Source: JBBDWK01 sp040902885
Lineage (GTDB): Bacteria; Acidobacteriota; Terriglobia; Bryobacterales; Bryobacteraceae
Assembly: GCA_040902885.1 (NCBI GenBank)
Contig: JBBDWK010000092.1
Coordinates: 1-64,000, forward strand
Length of the DNA stretch: 64,000 nt
Direction: 5' to 3'
Shown: one piece after another, positions 16,501-24,882 of the stretch
How positions within the stretch are numbered: the stretch's first letter is position 1
Layout: every line of letters starts with the position of its first letter
Position numbers and translations under genes: made by a program
Notes under the pieces: generated by a model
What the model was told of the DNA's origin: nothing
The model's database searches: none
What the model saw: the letters and a program-made list of their open reading frames with translations, nothing else

Positions 16501-18012
16501 GAGCGGGAACAGGAGCTGCGAGCCTCCGAGGGGCGCTCCCGGCGCATGTTTGAAAAGGCCTTCGAGACCGGAAAGGACGGACTGCTTCTGGTGGACGCCG
16601 ATAACGGCGAGATTCGTGAAGCCAACCAGGCCCTGGCGGACCTGCTCGGATACAGCCGGGAGGAACTGGCCGGGAAGAAGCTCTGGGAGGCGCCTGCGCT
16701 GCACCCCATTGCGTCGGGGCCGGCGGAGTTTCTGGACATCAACCTCGACCCGCGCGAGATGGCCCTGATTTGCAAGGCTGGAATTCCGAAACAGGTCGAA
16801 ATCTTCTTTCACCCGTGCCGGGAGGACGGCAGCATGCTGCAGTTGACCTTCCGGGACATTACCGAGCAGCGCAGCCTGGAGGAGCAGTTGCGGCATTCCC
16901 AGCGGCTGGAAGCGATGGGACGGTTGTCCGGAATGGTGGCTCACGACTTCAACAATATGCTGACCGCGATCATCGGTTCGAGCGAGCTGATTCTCGAACA
17001 GCCCGGCGACGAGCCCGGCGTCCGGGACGGCGCCGAAAACGTCCTCAAGGCGGCCCAGCAGGCGGCGGCGCTCACGGCGCAACTGCTCACCTTCAGCCGG
17101 CGCGGCGCGGTGCAGGCGCAGGTGATCGACCCGAACGATCTCCTCGCGGAGTTCGAGCCGGTCCTGCGGCGGCTGCTGGGCGAGGAGATCGATCTGACTG
17201 TGGAGAAGGCGGACGGCGTGTATCGCGTGCGAGTCGATCCGGGCCGCGTCCAGCAGGTTCTCATCAACCTGGTGGTCAACGCCCGGGATGCGATTCCCGG
17301 AAGGGGCAGAATCTCGATCCGGACGGGCAACGTGGTTGTGGAGGAGGATGCAGCGGCTGCCGCCCCTGTGCGGCCCGGTGAGTACGCGCAAATTTCCGTC
17401 GAGGACACAGGGCAGGGTATGGCGCCGGAAACGCTGGTGCGAATCTTCGAGCCTTTCTTCACCACCAAGCAGCGCGGCAGGGGAACCGGCCTGGGACTCT
17501 CCACCGTTTACGGGATCGTCAAGCAGAGCGGAGGAGAAATCCTCGTCCAATCCGAATTGGGAAGGGGCACTACCTTCAACGTCCTTCTGCCCGCCGCATT
17601 CGGCCGGGAACCGGAGGCCCCGGCGGAGCAGGTCTCCTACGGCCCCATTGAGGGAACGGAAACGGTTCTCCTGGCCGAAGACGACGAATCGGTGCGGGAG
17701 ATTACCGCGCCTGTTGCGGAAGCACGGCTACACCGTTCTGCCGGCAGGCGATGGCATGGAGGCTCTGGAGGTGGCGAACCGCCACTCCGGCGCGATCCAT
17801 CTGTTGCTTTCCGATGTCATGATGCCGCGCATGCACGGCCCCGCCTCTTCCTCTCCGGCTACGTCGGCGCCAGCACCGTTCCCGATGAGGTGGAGGCGGG
17901 AGAAGTCCTACAGAAGCCGTTCCACAACACCGAATTGCTGCTCAAGATCCGTGAGATCCTGGATCGGGGCAGAAATCAGGTGAAAGCGCGTAGTACTGCC
18001 TCCCGCGTGTGA
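13531..18012 (+). CDS. CheB-CheR-PAS-histidine kinase hybrid with disrupted receiver domain
   Basis: 1,493 aa. Order: CheB methylesterase (about 30-220; Ser in GASAGG, His in VQHLSP, Asp in SGSGSDG), CheR methyltransferase (about 235-500), PAS-like segments, a long coiled coil of repeated NEEL/NEEM units (about 680-760), further PAS domains, a HisKA dimerisation helix with phospho-His in MVAHDFNNML (about 1138), and an HATPase domain with DTGQGM and GTGLGLS. The receiver begins normally (VLLAEDDESV) at about 1380. It then leaves the receiver frame near 17707; the LLLSDVMMPRMHGP strand is read only in the next frame, and the original frame resumes near 17840 at LFLSGY. The ATG at 13531 follows GGAGG. 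Confidence 0.88.
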   Translation: MADGSAATKQEMVIAPDGDDGFRPSPSFPMVALGASAGGLEAFTKLLNNLPQDTGFAFILVQHLSPDQVSMLAQLLTPRSAMPVQQVVDGTNVEPNRVYIIPPNAIMTLRNGVLRLQRKARGAVKELAVDSFFRSLAAEMGSCAVGVVLSGSGSDGSLGLAAIKAEGGITFVEDPETARFDGMPRSAIATGCADFVLPVERIASELVRIAKHPYLLQAEGPASDAVLPGEMGMAKLLPMLQTAFGVDLSLYRTSTIKRRIRRRMALHRMENADEYVRFVEQQPPELHALYQDVLIKVTHFFRDASAFQGLRDLVFPALLRNRPGGGPLRIWVPACATGEEAYSIAISLLEYLAEQSSVSLPVQIFATDVSEDAIDKARAAIYLDNIALDVSPGRLKSFFLRNENGYQVSKVVRDMCVFARQDVIKDPPFSRLDLISCRNLLIYLEPPLQTRILRNFNHALNPNGYLMLGASESVTPAASLFSQPDKRFKVFMKEMGWRPLLPAPHHEMPSDRPPAEKRSPPSPGDQAGGQDIFREADRLVLSRYGPAGVIVNDRLTVIQFRGHTGAYLEPAPGHASLNILKMAREGLMVELKDALQQVKSTGAEVRRENIRIRLDGEIARISLHIVPLRASGREHYFLVLFSIPDAPPGPSPRAARKGNRGAGETETISIERLKQELLATREYLQSIIEDREATNEELQSANEEVLSAHEELQSINEEMETAKEELQSTNEELVTVNEEMETRNAESSRINDDLNNLLSSVKIPILMLGRDLRIRRFTPTAGRLLNLIAADTGRPIGDLRSGVDVPDLEEQILDVVENAAVRESEVRDREGVWYQMSIRPYRTADNRIDGAVIALHNIDDSKRAMERAVEARDLSQAIVEMAPRPLAVLDSNLRISTANATFYRLFELEPGMAAGALLFDLPGEWKSLTALQEALRKAAEGGAGIENLGVEFPKIGESPAILVFSARPIVVAGGTTRLILLDVQDVTESREREQELRASEGRSRRMFEKAFETGKDGLLLVDADNGEIREANQALADLLGYSREELAGKKLWEAPALHPIASGPAEFLDINLDPREMALICKAGIPKQVEIFFHPCREDGSMLQLTFRDITEQRSLEEQLRHSQRLEAMGRLSGMVAHDFNNMLTAIIGSSELILEQPGDEPGVRDGAENVLKAAQQAAALTAQLLTFSRRGAVQAQVIDPNDLLAEFEPVLRRLLGEEIDLTVEKADGVYRVRVDPGRVQQVLINLVVNARDAIPGRGRISIRTGNVVVEEDAAAAAPVRPGEYAQISVEDTGQGMAPETLVRIFEPFFTTKQRGRGTGLGLSTVYGIVKQSGGEILVQSELGRGTTFNVLLPAAFGREPEAPAEQVSYGPIEGTETVLLAEDDESVREITAPVAEARLHRSAGRRWHGGSGGGEPPLRRDPSVAFRCHDAAHARPRLFLSGYVGASTVPDEVEAGEVLQKPFHNTELLLKIREILDRGRNQVKARSTASRV

Positions 18013-18037
18013 CCCGCGCCGTGCGATTGTAATAAGC

Positions 18038-19498
18038 ATGCCCCCTCTTCTGGCCGCGGCCCTGCTGCTGGCATCCGCTCAGGCGGCAACCATCGGAGGG
18101 GTAGTGGTCGAGAACCGCTCCGGCCGGCCCCTGGCGCGGGCCAAAGTCACCTTAACCCAGAAGGGTCAGGTCCTTTCCGCGCTGGCCGGCGACAACGGCC
18201 AATTTCGCTTTTCGGAAGTCGGAGCGGGCGCGTGGACCCTGGCCGCCGAGCGCGCCGGATTTTTCAAAGCCCAATACGGCCAGAAGAAGTGGAACGGCCC
18301 TGGCACTCCAATCATGGTCGATCCGGAGAGGATTTTCACGGCTGAGCTTCGGCTCAGCCGTCCGGCGGCGATCACCGGAACGGTCAGTGACCGGAACCAG
18401 GTCGGCATCCCCTCCCAGACGGTGGTCGTATACCGCGCGGGACGCTCTCCCAGGCCGGCTGCCAGCGCCGTCACCGACGACCGGGGCGTCTACCGCGTCT
18501 CGGGTCTCTCCCCCGGCCGCTACTACGTCCGCACTGCGGCACGGCCCCTCTCCCACGGGTACAGCCTGCTGCCCGTTTTCTATGGACAGGCCCCTGGGAT
18601 CGCCGGGGCCAGATATTTGGATCTCGATCTGGATCAAGAGGTTGGCGATATCAATATCCAGGTGGAGCACGGCAGGCTGTGTAAGATCAGTGGTGTGGTG
18701 GTGTGGCCGGATCGGCCTGCCCAGGTCTCGGTCACACTTTTCAGCGAAGCGAATTTTGCCGAACAAAGCCAAAACGGCGCCGGGGGCTTCCGCTTCGAGC
18801 AGCTTCCTCCCGGCGCCTACGACCTGGTGGCCGAGTCGCGGGGGTCCGTGCCCTTGGCCGGCCACCAGCGCTTGGTCATCGGCGGCGACATGGAAGGCCT
18901 CACGGTGGAGATGCTGCCGCCGCCGGTCCTCGAAGTCAGCTTCGCGGATCGCGACGGCGGCCAGATCGACACCCGCCTGGTCACCGTCGTCGCCAAGCGG
19001 GGCGACCCTTTGCCCGGCGAATCGAGGCTCGTCTGGCCCGCCCCCGAGCCAGTGCGTCTGACCCCAGGACGATGGGAGATCGAGGTGGTTCCCTCCTCCA
19101 ACCTGTACGTGGTTTCGGTCCAGGGCGCCAACTCGCCGGGCCTGACCTGGAACGAGGTGCTGGTTCGTCCGGGGCGGAGCGCATCGATCGCTGTCACCCT
19201 TTCCTCGCGCGGCGGCAAGGTCAGCGGCACTGTGCGCCGCGCGGGGGCTCCGGCGCCGGAAGCGACGGTCTTTCTGGAGGCGCTGGACGCCCAGGCAGCC
19301 GAGCGGCTGGGGGGAATCCGCAGGGCGAGCACCAACCCCGAAGGCAACTACGTCTTCATGGGCTTGCCCCCCGGCCAATACAGGTTGGTGAGCGCAGCCC
19401 TTTCGAACCCCAGCCCGGAAGCCCTGGAGGCGGCCGGCGGCAAGGTGATCCAGATCGCCGAAGCGGCCGACGAGCTCCTGGATCTGGAAGAAAAGTAA
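18038..19498 (+). CDS. Secreted carboxypeptidase-regulatory-like repeat protein
   Basis: 486 aa. A short signal peptide (PLLAAALLLASAQA) is followed by three or four immunoglobulin-like carboxypeptidase-regulatory/CNA-B modules. Recurrent units are IGGVVVENRSGRPLARAKV, GTVSDRNQVGIPSQTV, ISGVVVWPDRPAQ and VSGTVRRAGAPAPEA, each followed by a glycine-rich turn such as GLSPGRYYV. Such proteins are abundant in acidobacteria and probably act as surface or periplasmic binding modules; the ligand is unknown. It lies 25 bp after the sensor kinase gene. A heptad repeat array follows the stop codon. Confidence 0.83.
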   Translation: MPPLLAAALLLASAQAATIGGVVVENRSGRPLARAKVTLTQKGQVLSALAGDNGQFRFSEVGAGAWTLAAERAGFFKAQYGQKKWNGPGTPIMVDPERIFTAELRLSRPAAITGTVSDRNQVGIPSQTVVVYRAGRSPRPAASAVTDDRGVYRVSGLSPGRYYVRTAARPLSHGYSLLPVFYGQAPGIAGARYLDLDLDQEVGDINIQVEHGRLCKISGVVVWPDRPAQVSVTLFSEANFAEQSQNGAGGFRFEQLPPGAYDLVAESRGSVPLAGHQRLVIGGDMEGLTVEMLPPPVLEVSFADRDGGQIDTRLVTVVAKRGDPLPGESRLVWPAPEPVRLTPGRWEIEVVPSSNLYVVSVQGANSPGLTWNEVLVRPGRSASIAVTLSSRGGKVSGTVRRAGAPAPEATVFLEALDAQAAERLGGIRRASTNPEGNYVFMGLPPGQYRLVSAALSNPSPEALEAAGGKVIQIAEAADELLDLEEK

Positions 19499-19502
19499 GC
19501 AG

Positions 19503-19578
19503 CAGCTTTCAGCGTTCAGTGTTCAGCTTTCAGCTTCGCCAGCGCTGAGGCTGAGCGCTGAAAGCTGATAGCTGAAGG
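19503..19578. repeat. Heptanucleotide tandem repeats in opposing orientation
   Basis: Four tandem TTCAGCN-type heptamers occupy 19508-19535 and three reversed GCTGANN heptamers 19557-19577. A perfect 12-bp inverted repeat (19503-19514 with 19556-19567) can fold the block into one hairpin. It separates the secreted repeat protein from the flagellar genes. It may act as a terminator or as a dispersed short-tandem-repeat element. Confidence 0.7.
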
Positions 19579-19583
19579 CTATC

Positions 19584-19611
19584 TAAACCTTTTCCCCCAT
19601 TTGGCCGATAA
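19584..19611 (+). promoter_or_regulatory. Sigma-28 (FliA)-type flagellar promoter
   Basis: TAAA at 19584-19587 and GCCGATAA at 19604-19611, separated by 16 bp, match the flagellar sigma-28 consensus (TAAA-N15-GCCGATAA) except for one extra spacer base. The expected start site falls within a few bases of the flgM ATG at 19620, so the transcript would be leaderless or nearly so. Confidence 0.7.
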
Positions 19612-19619
19612 GAAGAGAG

Positions 19620-19913
19620 ATGAGAGTAGACGAGAACAGCCCCTCCTCCAGTACGGGCGTAGCCGCGGCCCGGCATTCCGAGGTCGTCTCGCGATACCAG
19701 TCCTCTCACGGCTTTACGGGCAGCGGCGGGGACGAGGTGAGTCTATCCGCCGTTACCGAAACCCTGTTGCGTGTCCTCGACGCTGAATCCGCCCGGCGGT
19801 CCGCTCGGGTGAAGGAGCTCGCCTCGCTGTATCAGGCCGGCCTGTACGAACCGGATTCGGGAGCCGTTACCCGCGAACTGGTGAACGAGGCCGTGAGCGA
19901 AGCGGCGGCCTGA
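19620..19913 (+). CDS. flgM: FlgM-like anti-sigma-28 factor
   Basis: 97 aa. The N-terminal half is low-complexity Ser/Gly-rich and probably disordered. The C-terminal half has RVKELASLYQAGLYEPDSGAV followed by a short amphipathic helix, the FlgM sigma-binding pattern. It should hold FliA inactive until the hook is complete, when FlgM is exported. A sigma-28-type promoter sits directly upstream, giving negative feedback. The gene is followed one base later by the FlgN-like frame and then flgK and flgL. Confidence 0.8.
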   Translation: MRVDENSPSSSTGVAAARHSEVVSRYQSSHGFTGSGGDEVSLSAVTETLLRVLDAESARRSARVKELASLYQAGLYEPDSGAVTRELVNEAVSEAAA

Positions 19914-19914
19914 C

Positions 19915-20316
19915 ATGCTCTCGGAGCGCGAACTCTTCGACCTGGCGGCGCGGGTGCAGCGCAAAGTGCGGATCGTGGCGGGTCTCCTGTCCCAACCCAG
20001 TCTGAGCAACGTCCTGGAGTGCGCCGCCGATCTGGAAGAGACCGTGAGCTGCCTGCAGCGCCTTCAGTCGGACCTCGCCCCAGGCACGCGTACCATCAGC
20101 CGTCTGCCGGCTTTCAACGATGAGATCGCGAGCCTCCGCCGCGAAGTGCTGCGCGCGCATACTCTACTCGAGCAGGCGCTTGCGTTTCAGACCGGCTGGA
20201 TGCGCATGGCGATTTCGGGCTTGCGGACCGGCGAGACCGGAGGCTACGGACCGACGGGCGGCATCGAGGCAGGGCCGGCGGTGGCAGCTTCCCGCGTCGC
20301 GAGTTGGGAGGGATAG
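19915..20316 (+). CDS. flgN: FlgN-like export chaperone for hook-associated proteins
   Basis: 133-aa mostly helical protein with heptad-like hydrophobic spacing (LECAADLEETVSCLQRLQ, then EIASLRREVLRAHTLLEQ) and a Gly-rich tail. Sequence identity to classic FlgN cannot be judged by eye. The call rests on size, helical character and its place between flgM and flgK, where FlgN normally lies. FlgN binds FlgK and FlgL and delivers them to the export gate. The start lies one base past the flgM stop codon. Confidence 0.65.
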   Translation: MLSERELFDLAARVQRKVRIVAGLLSQPSLSNVLECAADLEETVSCLQRLQSDLAPGTRTISRLPAFNDEIASLRREVLRAHTLLEQALAFQTGWMRMAISGLRTGETGGYGPTGGIEAGPAVAASRVASWEG

Positions 20317-20320
20317 CGGC

Positions 20321-21676
20321 ATGGCCAATCTCTTCTCCGCGCTCCGTAACTCCGCCGAAGCCCTGAAGGCCTTCGAGCGGTCGCTCTATATTTCGCAGAA
20401 CAACATCAGCAACGTGAACACGCCGGGTTACGCGAAGCAGCGCCAGGCACTGTTAGCCAACGCATTCCAGGTCGAGCAAGGGCTGCTGGGCGGCGTCACG
20501 CTGGGCGAAATCGAGAGCGCGCGCAACTATCAGGCTGAAGAGACCGTCCGGCGCCGGCAATTCTCCCATGGCGAAACGGGCCAGTTGAGGTATCTGCTCT
20601 CGCAGATCGAGCCGCTCTACAACGCCACCGGGGAGAGCGGCATCCCAGCCGCTATCGACCGCTTGTTTCAGAGCTTCTCCGGCTTGACCGCTACGCCTAA
20701 CGACGCGCTCGCGCGCCGCGAGGTTCTTAGCGCCGCCGGCGAAGCGGCGCGCAGCTTTCAAGCCACCGCCAACGGGTTGGAGCGGGCCTTCCAGTCCAAC
20801 CGCGGCGAGATCGTGAATACGGTCGCCGCCGTCAACCGGTTGACCGCGGTGCTGCAGGGCTATAATTCCGAGATCCGCAGAAGCCTTGAAGGAGCCAACG
20901 ACCCCGGCATCGATGCCCGCATCCACTCGACTCTGGAGGACCTTTCCCGCTACGTGGATCTGGGCGTGGTCCGCCAGACCGATGGCACGTTCGTGGTGAC
21001 CCTTTCGCAGGGGACGCAACTGGTGGCCGGCGACCGGCGGCAGCAACTGAGTGTCGACCAGTCCGGGGCGGCCGTTGAGATCTTCGACGAGGCGAACCGC
21101 CCGGTTGCGGCCGAAATCGCCTCGGGAATCTTGGGCGCTGCGCTGCGCTTCGACAACCAGATTGTGCCCGGCCTGCGGACAGACTTGAACCGGCTCGCGG
21201 GTCAATTGGCCGACCGGGTCAACCAAACCCTGGCGAACGGGATCGACAGCAACGGGCTTCCCGGCGGAGCTCTCTTTACGTACAACGCGGGAACGGAGGC
21301 CATCTCCATCTCCGCTACCGCCTTAACCGCTGGGTCCGTGGCCGCGGCCTCCACCGGCGCTCCGGGCGGAAATGGCAACGCGCTCGACCTGGCCGCGCTG
21401 TCCCAATCGCTCGAGCTGGATGGCTTGACGTTCGGCGAGTTCTACGCCAACGGCGCGGCCGTGCTGGGCCGGCAGGTGGCCGACGCCAAAGAGGGCTTCG
21501 ATAGCCAGACTCAGTTGCTCAACCAGGCGCGGTTCTTCCGCGAGCGGGAATCGGCCGTCTCCCTGGATGAGGAAGCCACGCGCATCATTGAGTTCCAGCG
21601 CGCTTATCAGGCTTCCGCACGATTGGTTACAGTGCTCGATGAGCTGGCGGAGACCGTTCTCGGATTGGTGCGGTAA
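20321..21676 (+). CDS. flgK: Flagellar hook-associated protein 1
   Basis: 451 aa. The N-terminal helix contains NNISNVNTPGYAKQR, the signature of the axial-protein family, after a start MANLFSALRNSAEALKAF. The C-terminus ends with IEFQRAYQASARLV, the matching family helix. Both termini form the coiled-coil core at the hook-filament junction. The central region is shorter than in enterobacteria. The ATG at 20321 follows GGGAGGG. The frame is open further upstream, but that part overlaps the chaperone gene in another frame. Confidence 0.93.
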   Translation: MANLFSALRNSAEALKAFERSLYISQNNISNVNTPGYAKQRQALLANAFQVEQGLLGGVTLGEIESARNYQAEETVRRRQFSHGETGQLRYLLSQIEPLYNATGESGIPAAIDRLFQSFSGLTATPNDALARREVLSAAGEAARSFQATANGLERAFQSNRGEIVNTVAAVNRLTAVLQGYNSEIRRSLEGANDPGIDARIHSTLEDLSRYVDLGVVRQTDGTFVVTLSQGTQLVAGDRRQQLSVDQSGAAVEIFDEANRPVAAEIASGILGAALRFDNQIVPGLRTDLNRLAGQLADRVNQTLANGIDSNGLPGGALFTYNAGTEAISISATALTAGSVAAASTGAPGGNGNALDLAALSQSLELDGLTFGEFYANGAAVLGRQVADAKEGFDSQTQLLNQARFFRERESAVSLDEEATRIIEFQRAYQASARLVTVLDELAETVLGLVR

Positions 21677-21682
21677 ACGCTT

Positions 21683-22585
21683 ATGTCGAATAACATCGGT
21701 TCGTCCTCGGAGTTTTTCCTGGCCAACATGAGACGCCTCGACGAGCGCATCGGCGTGACCGAGCGCCAGATTTCGAGCGGCAAACGGGTATCTCTGGCTT
21801 CCGATGCCCCGGAGCAGGTCAGCGAGATCGTGAACGCACGCGGCGAGCTGCGCCGGCTCGAGCAGATCCGGCGGAACCTGGAACTGGCGCAGAGCGAAGT
21901 CGACACGGCCGAGCACTCCTTGCAGACCGGCGTCAAGATTCTGGAGCGGCTGCGAACCATCGCGATTCAGGCGGCCGGCGATGCGCAAACCGCCGAAGTC
22001 CGCGCGACCCTGGGCGTTGAAGTAGGCGTTCTCCTGGACCGTCTGGTGGGCATCGCCGCCGCCCGGCATGGCGGGCGCTACGTGTTCAGCGGCGATAACG
22101 ACCGCACCGCGCCTTACAGCATCGACCTCACCCAGCCCAACGGCGTGAGCGCCTACGCAGGAGGCGTTGACACAAGACAGCTCGAGCATCCGAGCGGCTT
22201 CCGATTCAGCCTCTCCCGCAATGCCCAGGACATCTTCGAGAGCAACACCGGCCAGAATATCTTCGAGGCAGTGAACGCCTTCCGGATCGCGCTCGAGACC
22301 AACGACGTCCCCGCCGTGCAGGCCTCCATCCCCACGCTTCAGGACGCGCACGAGGAGCTGAGCGACACCCTGAGCCTATACGGCTCTTACCAGCGGACCA
22401 TTCGCGATGCGGTGGAGTTTACCATCCAGAAAGAGCTGCGCCAGAAAGTTGTGCTGGGAACGCTCGAAGACACGGATATCGCGGAAGCCGCCATCACTCT
22501 GACCCGGGCCAGAAGCGACCGCGAAGCGGCCTACAGCGCCCGCGCGCGCACCCCGCGAACCAGCCTCTTCGACTACCTCGGCTGA
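21683..22585 (+). CDS. flgL: Flagellar hook-associated protein 3
   Basis: 300 aa, the usual FlgL length. The flagellin-like N-terminal helix has MRRLDERIGVTERQISSGKR and the ASDAPEQV stretch. A RYVFSGDNDRTAPY segment is the conserved FlgL 'F-G' motif. The C-terminal helix has LEDTDIAEAAITLTRARSD, as in the flagellin C-domain. It forms the second junction ring and follows flgK by 6 bp. No other flagellar structural gene occurs in the window, so the basal body and filament genes lie elsewhere. Confidence 0.93.
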   Translation: MSNNIGSSSEFFLANMRRLDERIGVTERQISSGKRVSLASDAPEQVSEIVNARGELRRLEQIRRNLELAQSEVDTAEHSLQTGVKILERLRTIAIQAAGDAQTAEVRATLGVEVGVLLDRLVGIAAARHGGRYVFSGDNDRTAPYSIDLTQPNGVSAYAGGVDTRQLEHPSGFRFSLSRNAQDIFESNTGQNIFEAVNAFRIALETNDVPAVQASIPTLQDAHEELSDTLSLYGSYQRTIRDAVEFTIQKELRQKVVLGTLEDTDIAEAAITLTRARSDREAAYSARARTPRTSLFDYLG

Positions 22586-22603
22586 TCGAGGAAATTCAGA
22601 TCC

Positions 22604-24781
22604 TTATATAAACAGCGGCGCCGCCACCAAAGTGATCGTGCTGAGCAGCTTGATGAGCACGTGCAGCGAAGGTCCGGCCGTGTCTTTGAACGGATCGCCC
22701 ACCGTGTCGCCCACCACGCTGGCCTTGTGCGCCTCGGAGCCCTTGCCGCCGTAAGCACCGGTTTCGATGTACTTCTTGGCGTTGTCCCATGCGCCGCCGC
22801 TGTTGTTCATCATCGTGGCCATCAGGATGCCGGAGATGGTGCCCACCATCAGAAAGGCCGCTACGGCGACCGCGCCGATGGGAAGCGCGTCGGCGGGATC
22901 GGAGAAAGCGCGAAACACCACGCCCACCACCACCGGGCTGGCCACCGCGAGAAGGCCCGGGACCACCATGGCCTTCAGCGCGGCGACGGTCACGATGTCC
23001 ACGCAGCTGCCGTAATCCGGGTCGGAAGTGCCCTTCATGATGCCCGGGTTGACCTTGAACTGACGCCGCACCTCTTCGATGACGGTCTGCGCCGTACGGC
23101 CTACCGCCTTGATGGCGAACGAGCTGAACAGGAATACCAGCATGGCGCCGAGCAGCGCGCCCACGAAGACCGGAACGTGCCCGATGTCGATGGGGAACGC
23201 CGTCTCCGGCCCGCGGCCGAGCAGCTCCTTCACCTCGTCGATATAGGCCGAGAACAACAGAAACGCAGCCAGCGCCGCGCTGCCGATGGCGTATCCTTTG
23301 GTCAACGCCTTGGTCGTGTTGCCGACCGAATCCAGACGGTCCGTGCGCACCCGAACCTCATCCGGCTGGTGCGACATCTCGACGATGCCGCCCGCGTTGT
23401 CCGTAATCGGTCCGAACGTGTCCATGGCGAGAATGTACGCCGCCGTCGAAAGCATGCCCATGGTCGCGATGGCGGTTCCGTAGAGGCCGGCCGCTTGCGG
23501 GGTGACTCCCACCAGGCCCGCGTTCGCGCCCAGATAATAAGAACCGAGGATCGCGGCCGAGATCACGAACACCGGCAGCGCCACGCACTCCAGACCCACG
23601 GCGAGGCCGGAAATGATCGTGGTGGCGGGGCCCGTCTTGCAGCTTTCCGCGATCATGCGCACCGGCCGGTATTTGTATTCGGTGTAATACTGCGTGATGT
23701 ACACGAACAGGAAGCTGGTGGCCAGCCCCACCACTCCGGCCGCAAACAGCATCATGTTGCCCTGCAGCAACAAGTGCACGGCGAGATAGAATCCGGCCAG
23801 CGCCAGGGCCGTAGTGATGTAGTAGCCCCGGTTCAAAGCCTGCATGGGATCGGCTTCTTCCTTCATCTTGACGGTCATCACGCCCAGAATGGACGCGATC
23901 AGGCCGAACGCGCGCGCCAGCAGCGGAAACAGAATGCCGCCGATGCCGAACACCGGGAACAGCGCCGCGCCCAGAATCATGGCGCCGACGTTCTCCGCCG
24001 CCGTGGATTCAAACAGGTCCGCGCCGCGGCCCGCGCAGTCGCCTACGTTGTCGCCCACCAGGTCGGCGATCACGGCCGGGTTGCGCGGATCGTCTTCGGG
24101 AATTCCCGCCTCCACCTTGCCCACAAGGTCCGCGCCCACGTCCGCCGCCTTGGTGTAAATGCCGCCGCCGAGCTGGGCAAACAGCGCCACAAAGCTCGCT
24201 CCAAAACCGAAGGCCACAATCTGGCGCGGCACCGCGGCGGGATTTTCCAGCCCGCCGAACAGCCAGAACAGCACGCCGACTCCCAGCAGGGAGAGCGCCA
24301 CCACGCTCAAACCCGTCACCGCGCCCCCGCGCAGCGAAATCTGCAGCGCCCGGTTCAGGCTGGTGCGCGCGGCCGAAGCCGTGCGGATGTTGCTGCGGAT
24401 GGAAACCCACATGCCGCTGAAGCCGGCGAGCGTGGAACAGAGCGCTCCCAGGACGAACGAAATGGTCATTCGTCCCGCCAGCGTCGAATCCCCTTTACCA
24501 AAATAGTAGCCCGCGTATATCACCACGGCGAGCACCGCCGAAAGCGAAAGGATGGTCTTGTTCTGGCGCCGTAAAAAAGCTTCCGCGCCCAGTTTGATAG
24601 CATTCGAGATCCGCTGCATCTGCGCCGTGCCGGTGTCCTGGCCGATGACGAACTTGGACAATCCGGCCGCGACCAGAAGCGAAAGCAGGCTGATGCCGAG
24701 CACCACCACCAGATATCCTCCGCCCCCGGCCGGCTCGCCTATTTGCAGCAAGAAGGCGAGCGCGAAATTAAAAGACTCCAT
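22604..24781 (-). CDS. hppA: Membrane-bound H+-translocating pyrophosphatase
   Basis: 725-aa integral membrane pump with about 16 helices that couples pyrophosphate hydrolysis to ion transport. The catalytic loop is present: DVGADLVGKVEAGIPEDDP and then DNVGDCAGRGADLFES. The stretch GNTTKALTKGYAIGSA has Lys where K+-dependent enzymes have Ala, which predicts a K+-independent, H+-pumping enzyme. A GDTVGDPFKDTAGPSL segment completes the active site. It is convergent with flgL. An AGGAGG site lies about 14 bp before the ATG. It would recycle pyrophosphate under energy limitation. Confidence 0.96.
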   Translation of the reverse strand: MESFNFALAFLLQIGEPAGGGGYLVVVLGISLLSLLVAAGLSKFVIGQDTGTAQMQRISNAIKLGAEAFLRRQNKTILSLSAVLAVVIYAGYYFGKGDSTLAGRMTISFVLGALCSTLAGFSGMWVSIRSNIRTASAARTSLNRALQISLRGGAVTGLSVVALSLLGVGVLFWLFGGLENPAAVPRQIVAFGFGASFVALFAQLGGGIYTKAADVGADLVGKVEAGIPEDDPRNPAVIADLVGDNVGDCAGRGADLFESTAAENVGAMILGAALFPVFGIGGILFPLLARAFGLIASILGVMTVKMKEEADPMQALNRGYYITTALALAGFYLAVHLLLQGNMMLFAAGVVGLATSFLFVYITQYYTEYKYRPVRMIAESCKTGPATTIISGLAVGLECVALPVFVISAAILGSYYLGANAGLVGVTPQAAGLYGTAIATMGMLSTAAYILAMDTFGPITDNAGGIVEMSHQPDEVRVRTDRLDSVGNTTKALTKGYAIGSAALAAFLLFSAYIDEVKELLGRGPETAFPIDIGHVPVFVGALLGAMLVFLFSSFAIKAVGRTAQTVIEEVRRQFKVNPGIMKGTSDPDYGSCVDIVTVAALKAMVVPGLLAVASPVVVGVVFRAFSDPADALPIGAVAVAAFLMVGTISGILMATMMNNSGGAWDNAKKYIETGAYGGKGSEAHKASVVGDTVGDPFKDTAGPSLHVLIKLLSTITLVAAPLFI

Positions 24782-24882
24782 GGTCTGTGTGAATCCTCCT
24801 GTAAACAGAACTATTTAGCGTAATGCAAAGAACCTGGAAGAGCAAATATGATTTGGAAACGACGAGTTCGGCCGAGTACCGT

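Noticed and set aside
19503..19578. CRISPR array
   Set aside because: Repeat units are only 7 bp with no unique spacers and no cas genes.
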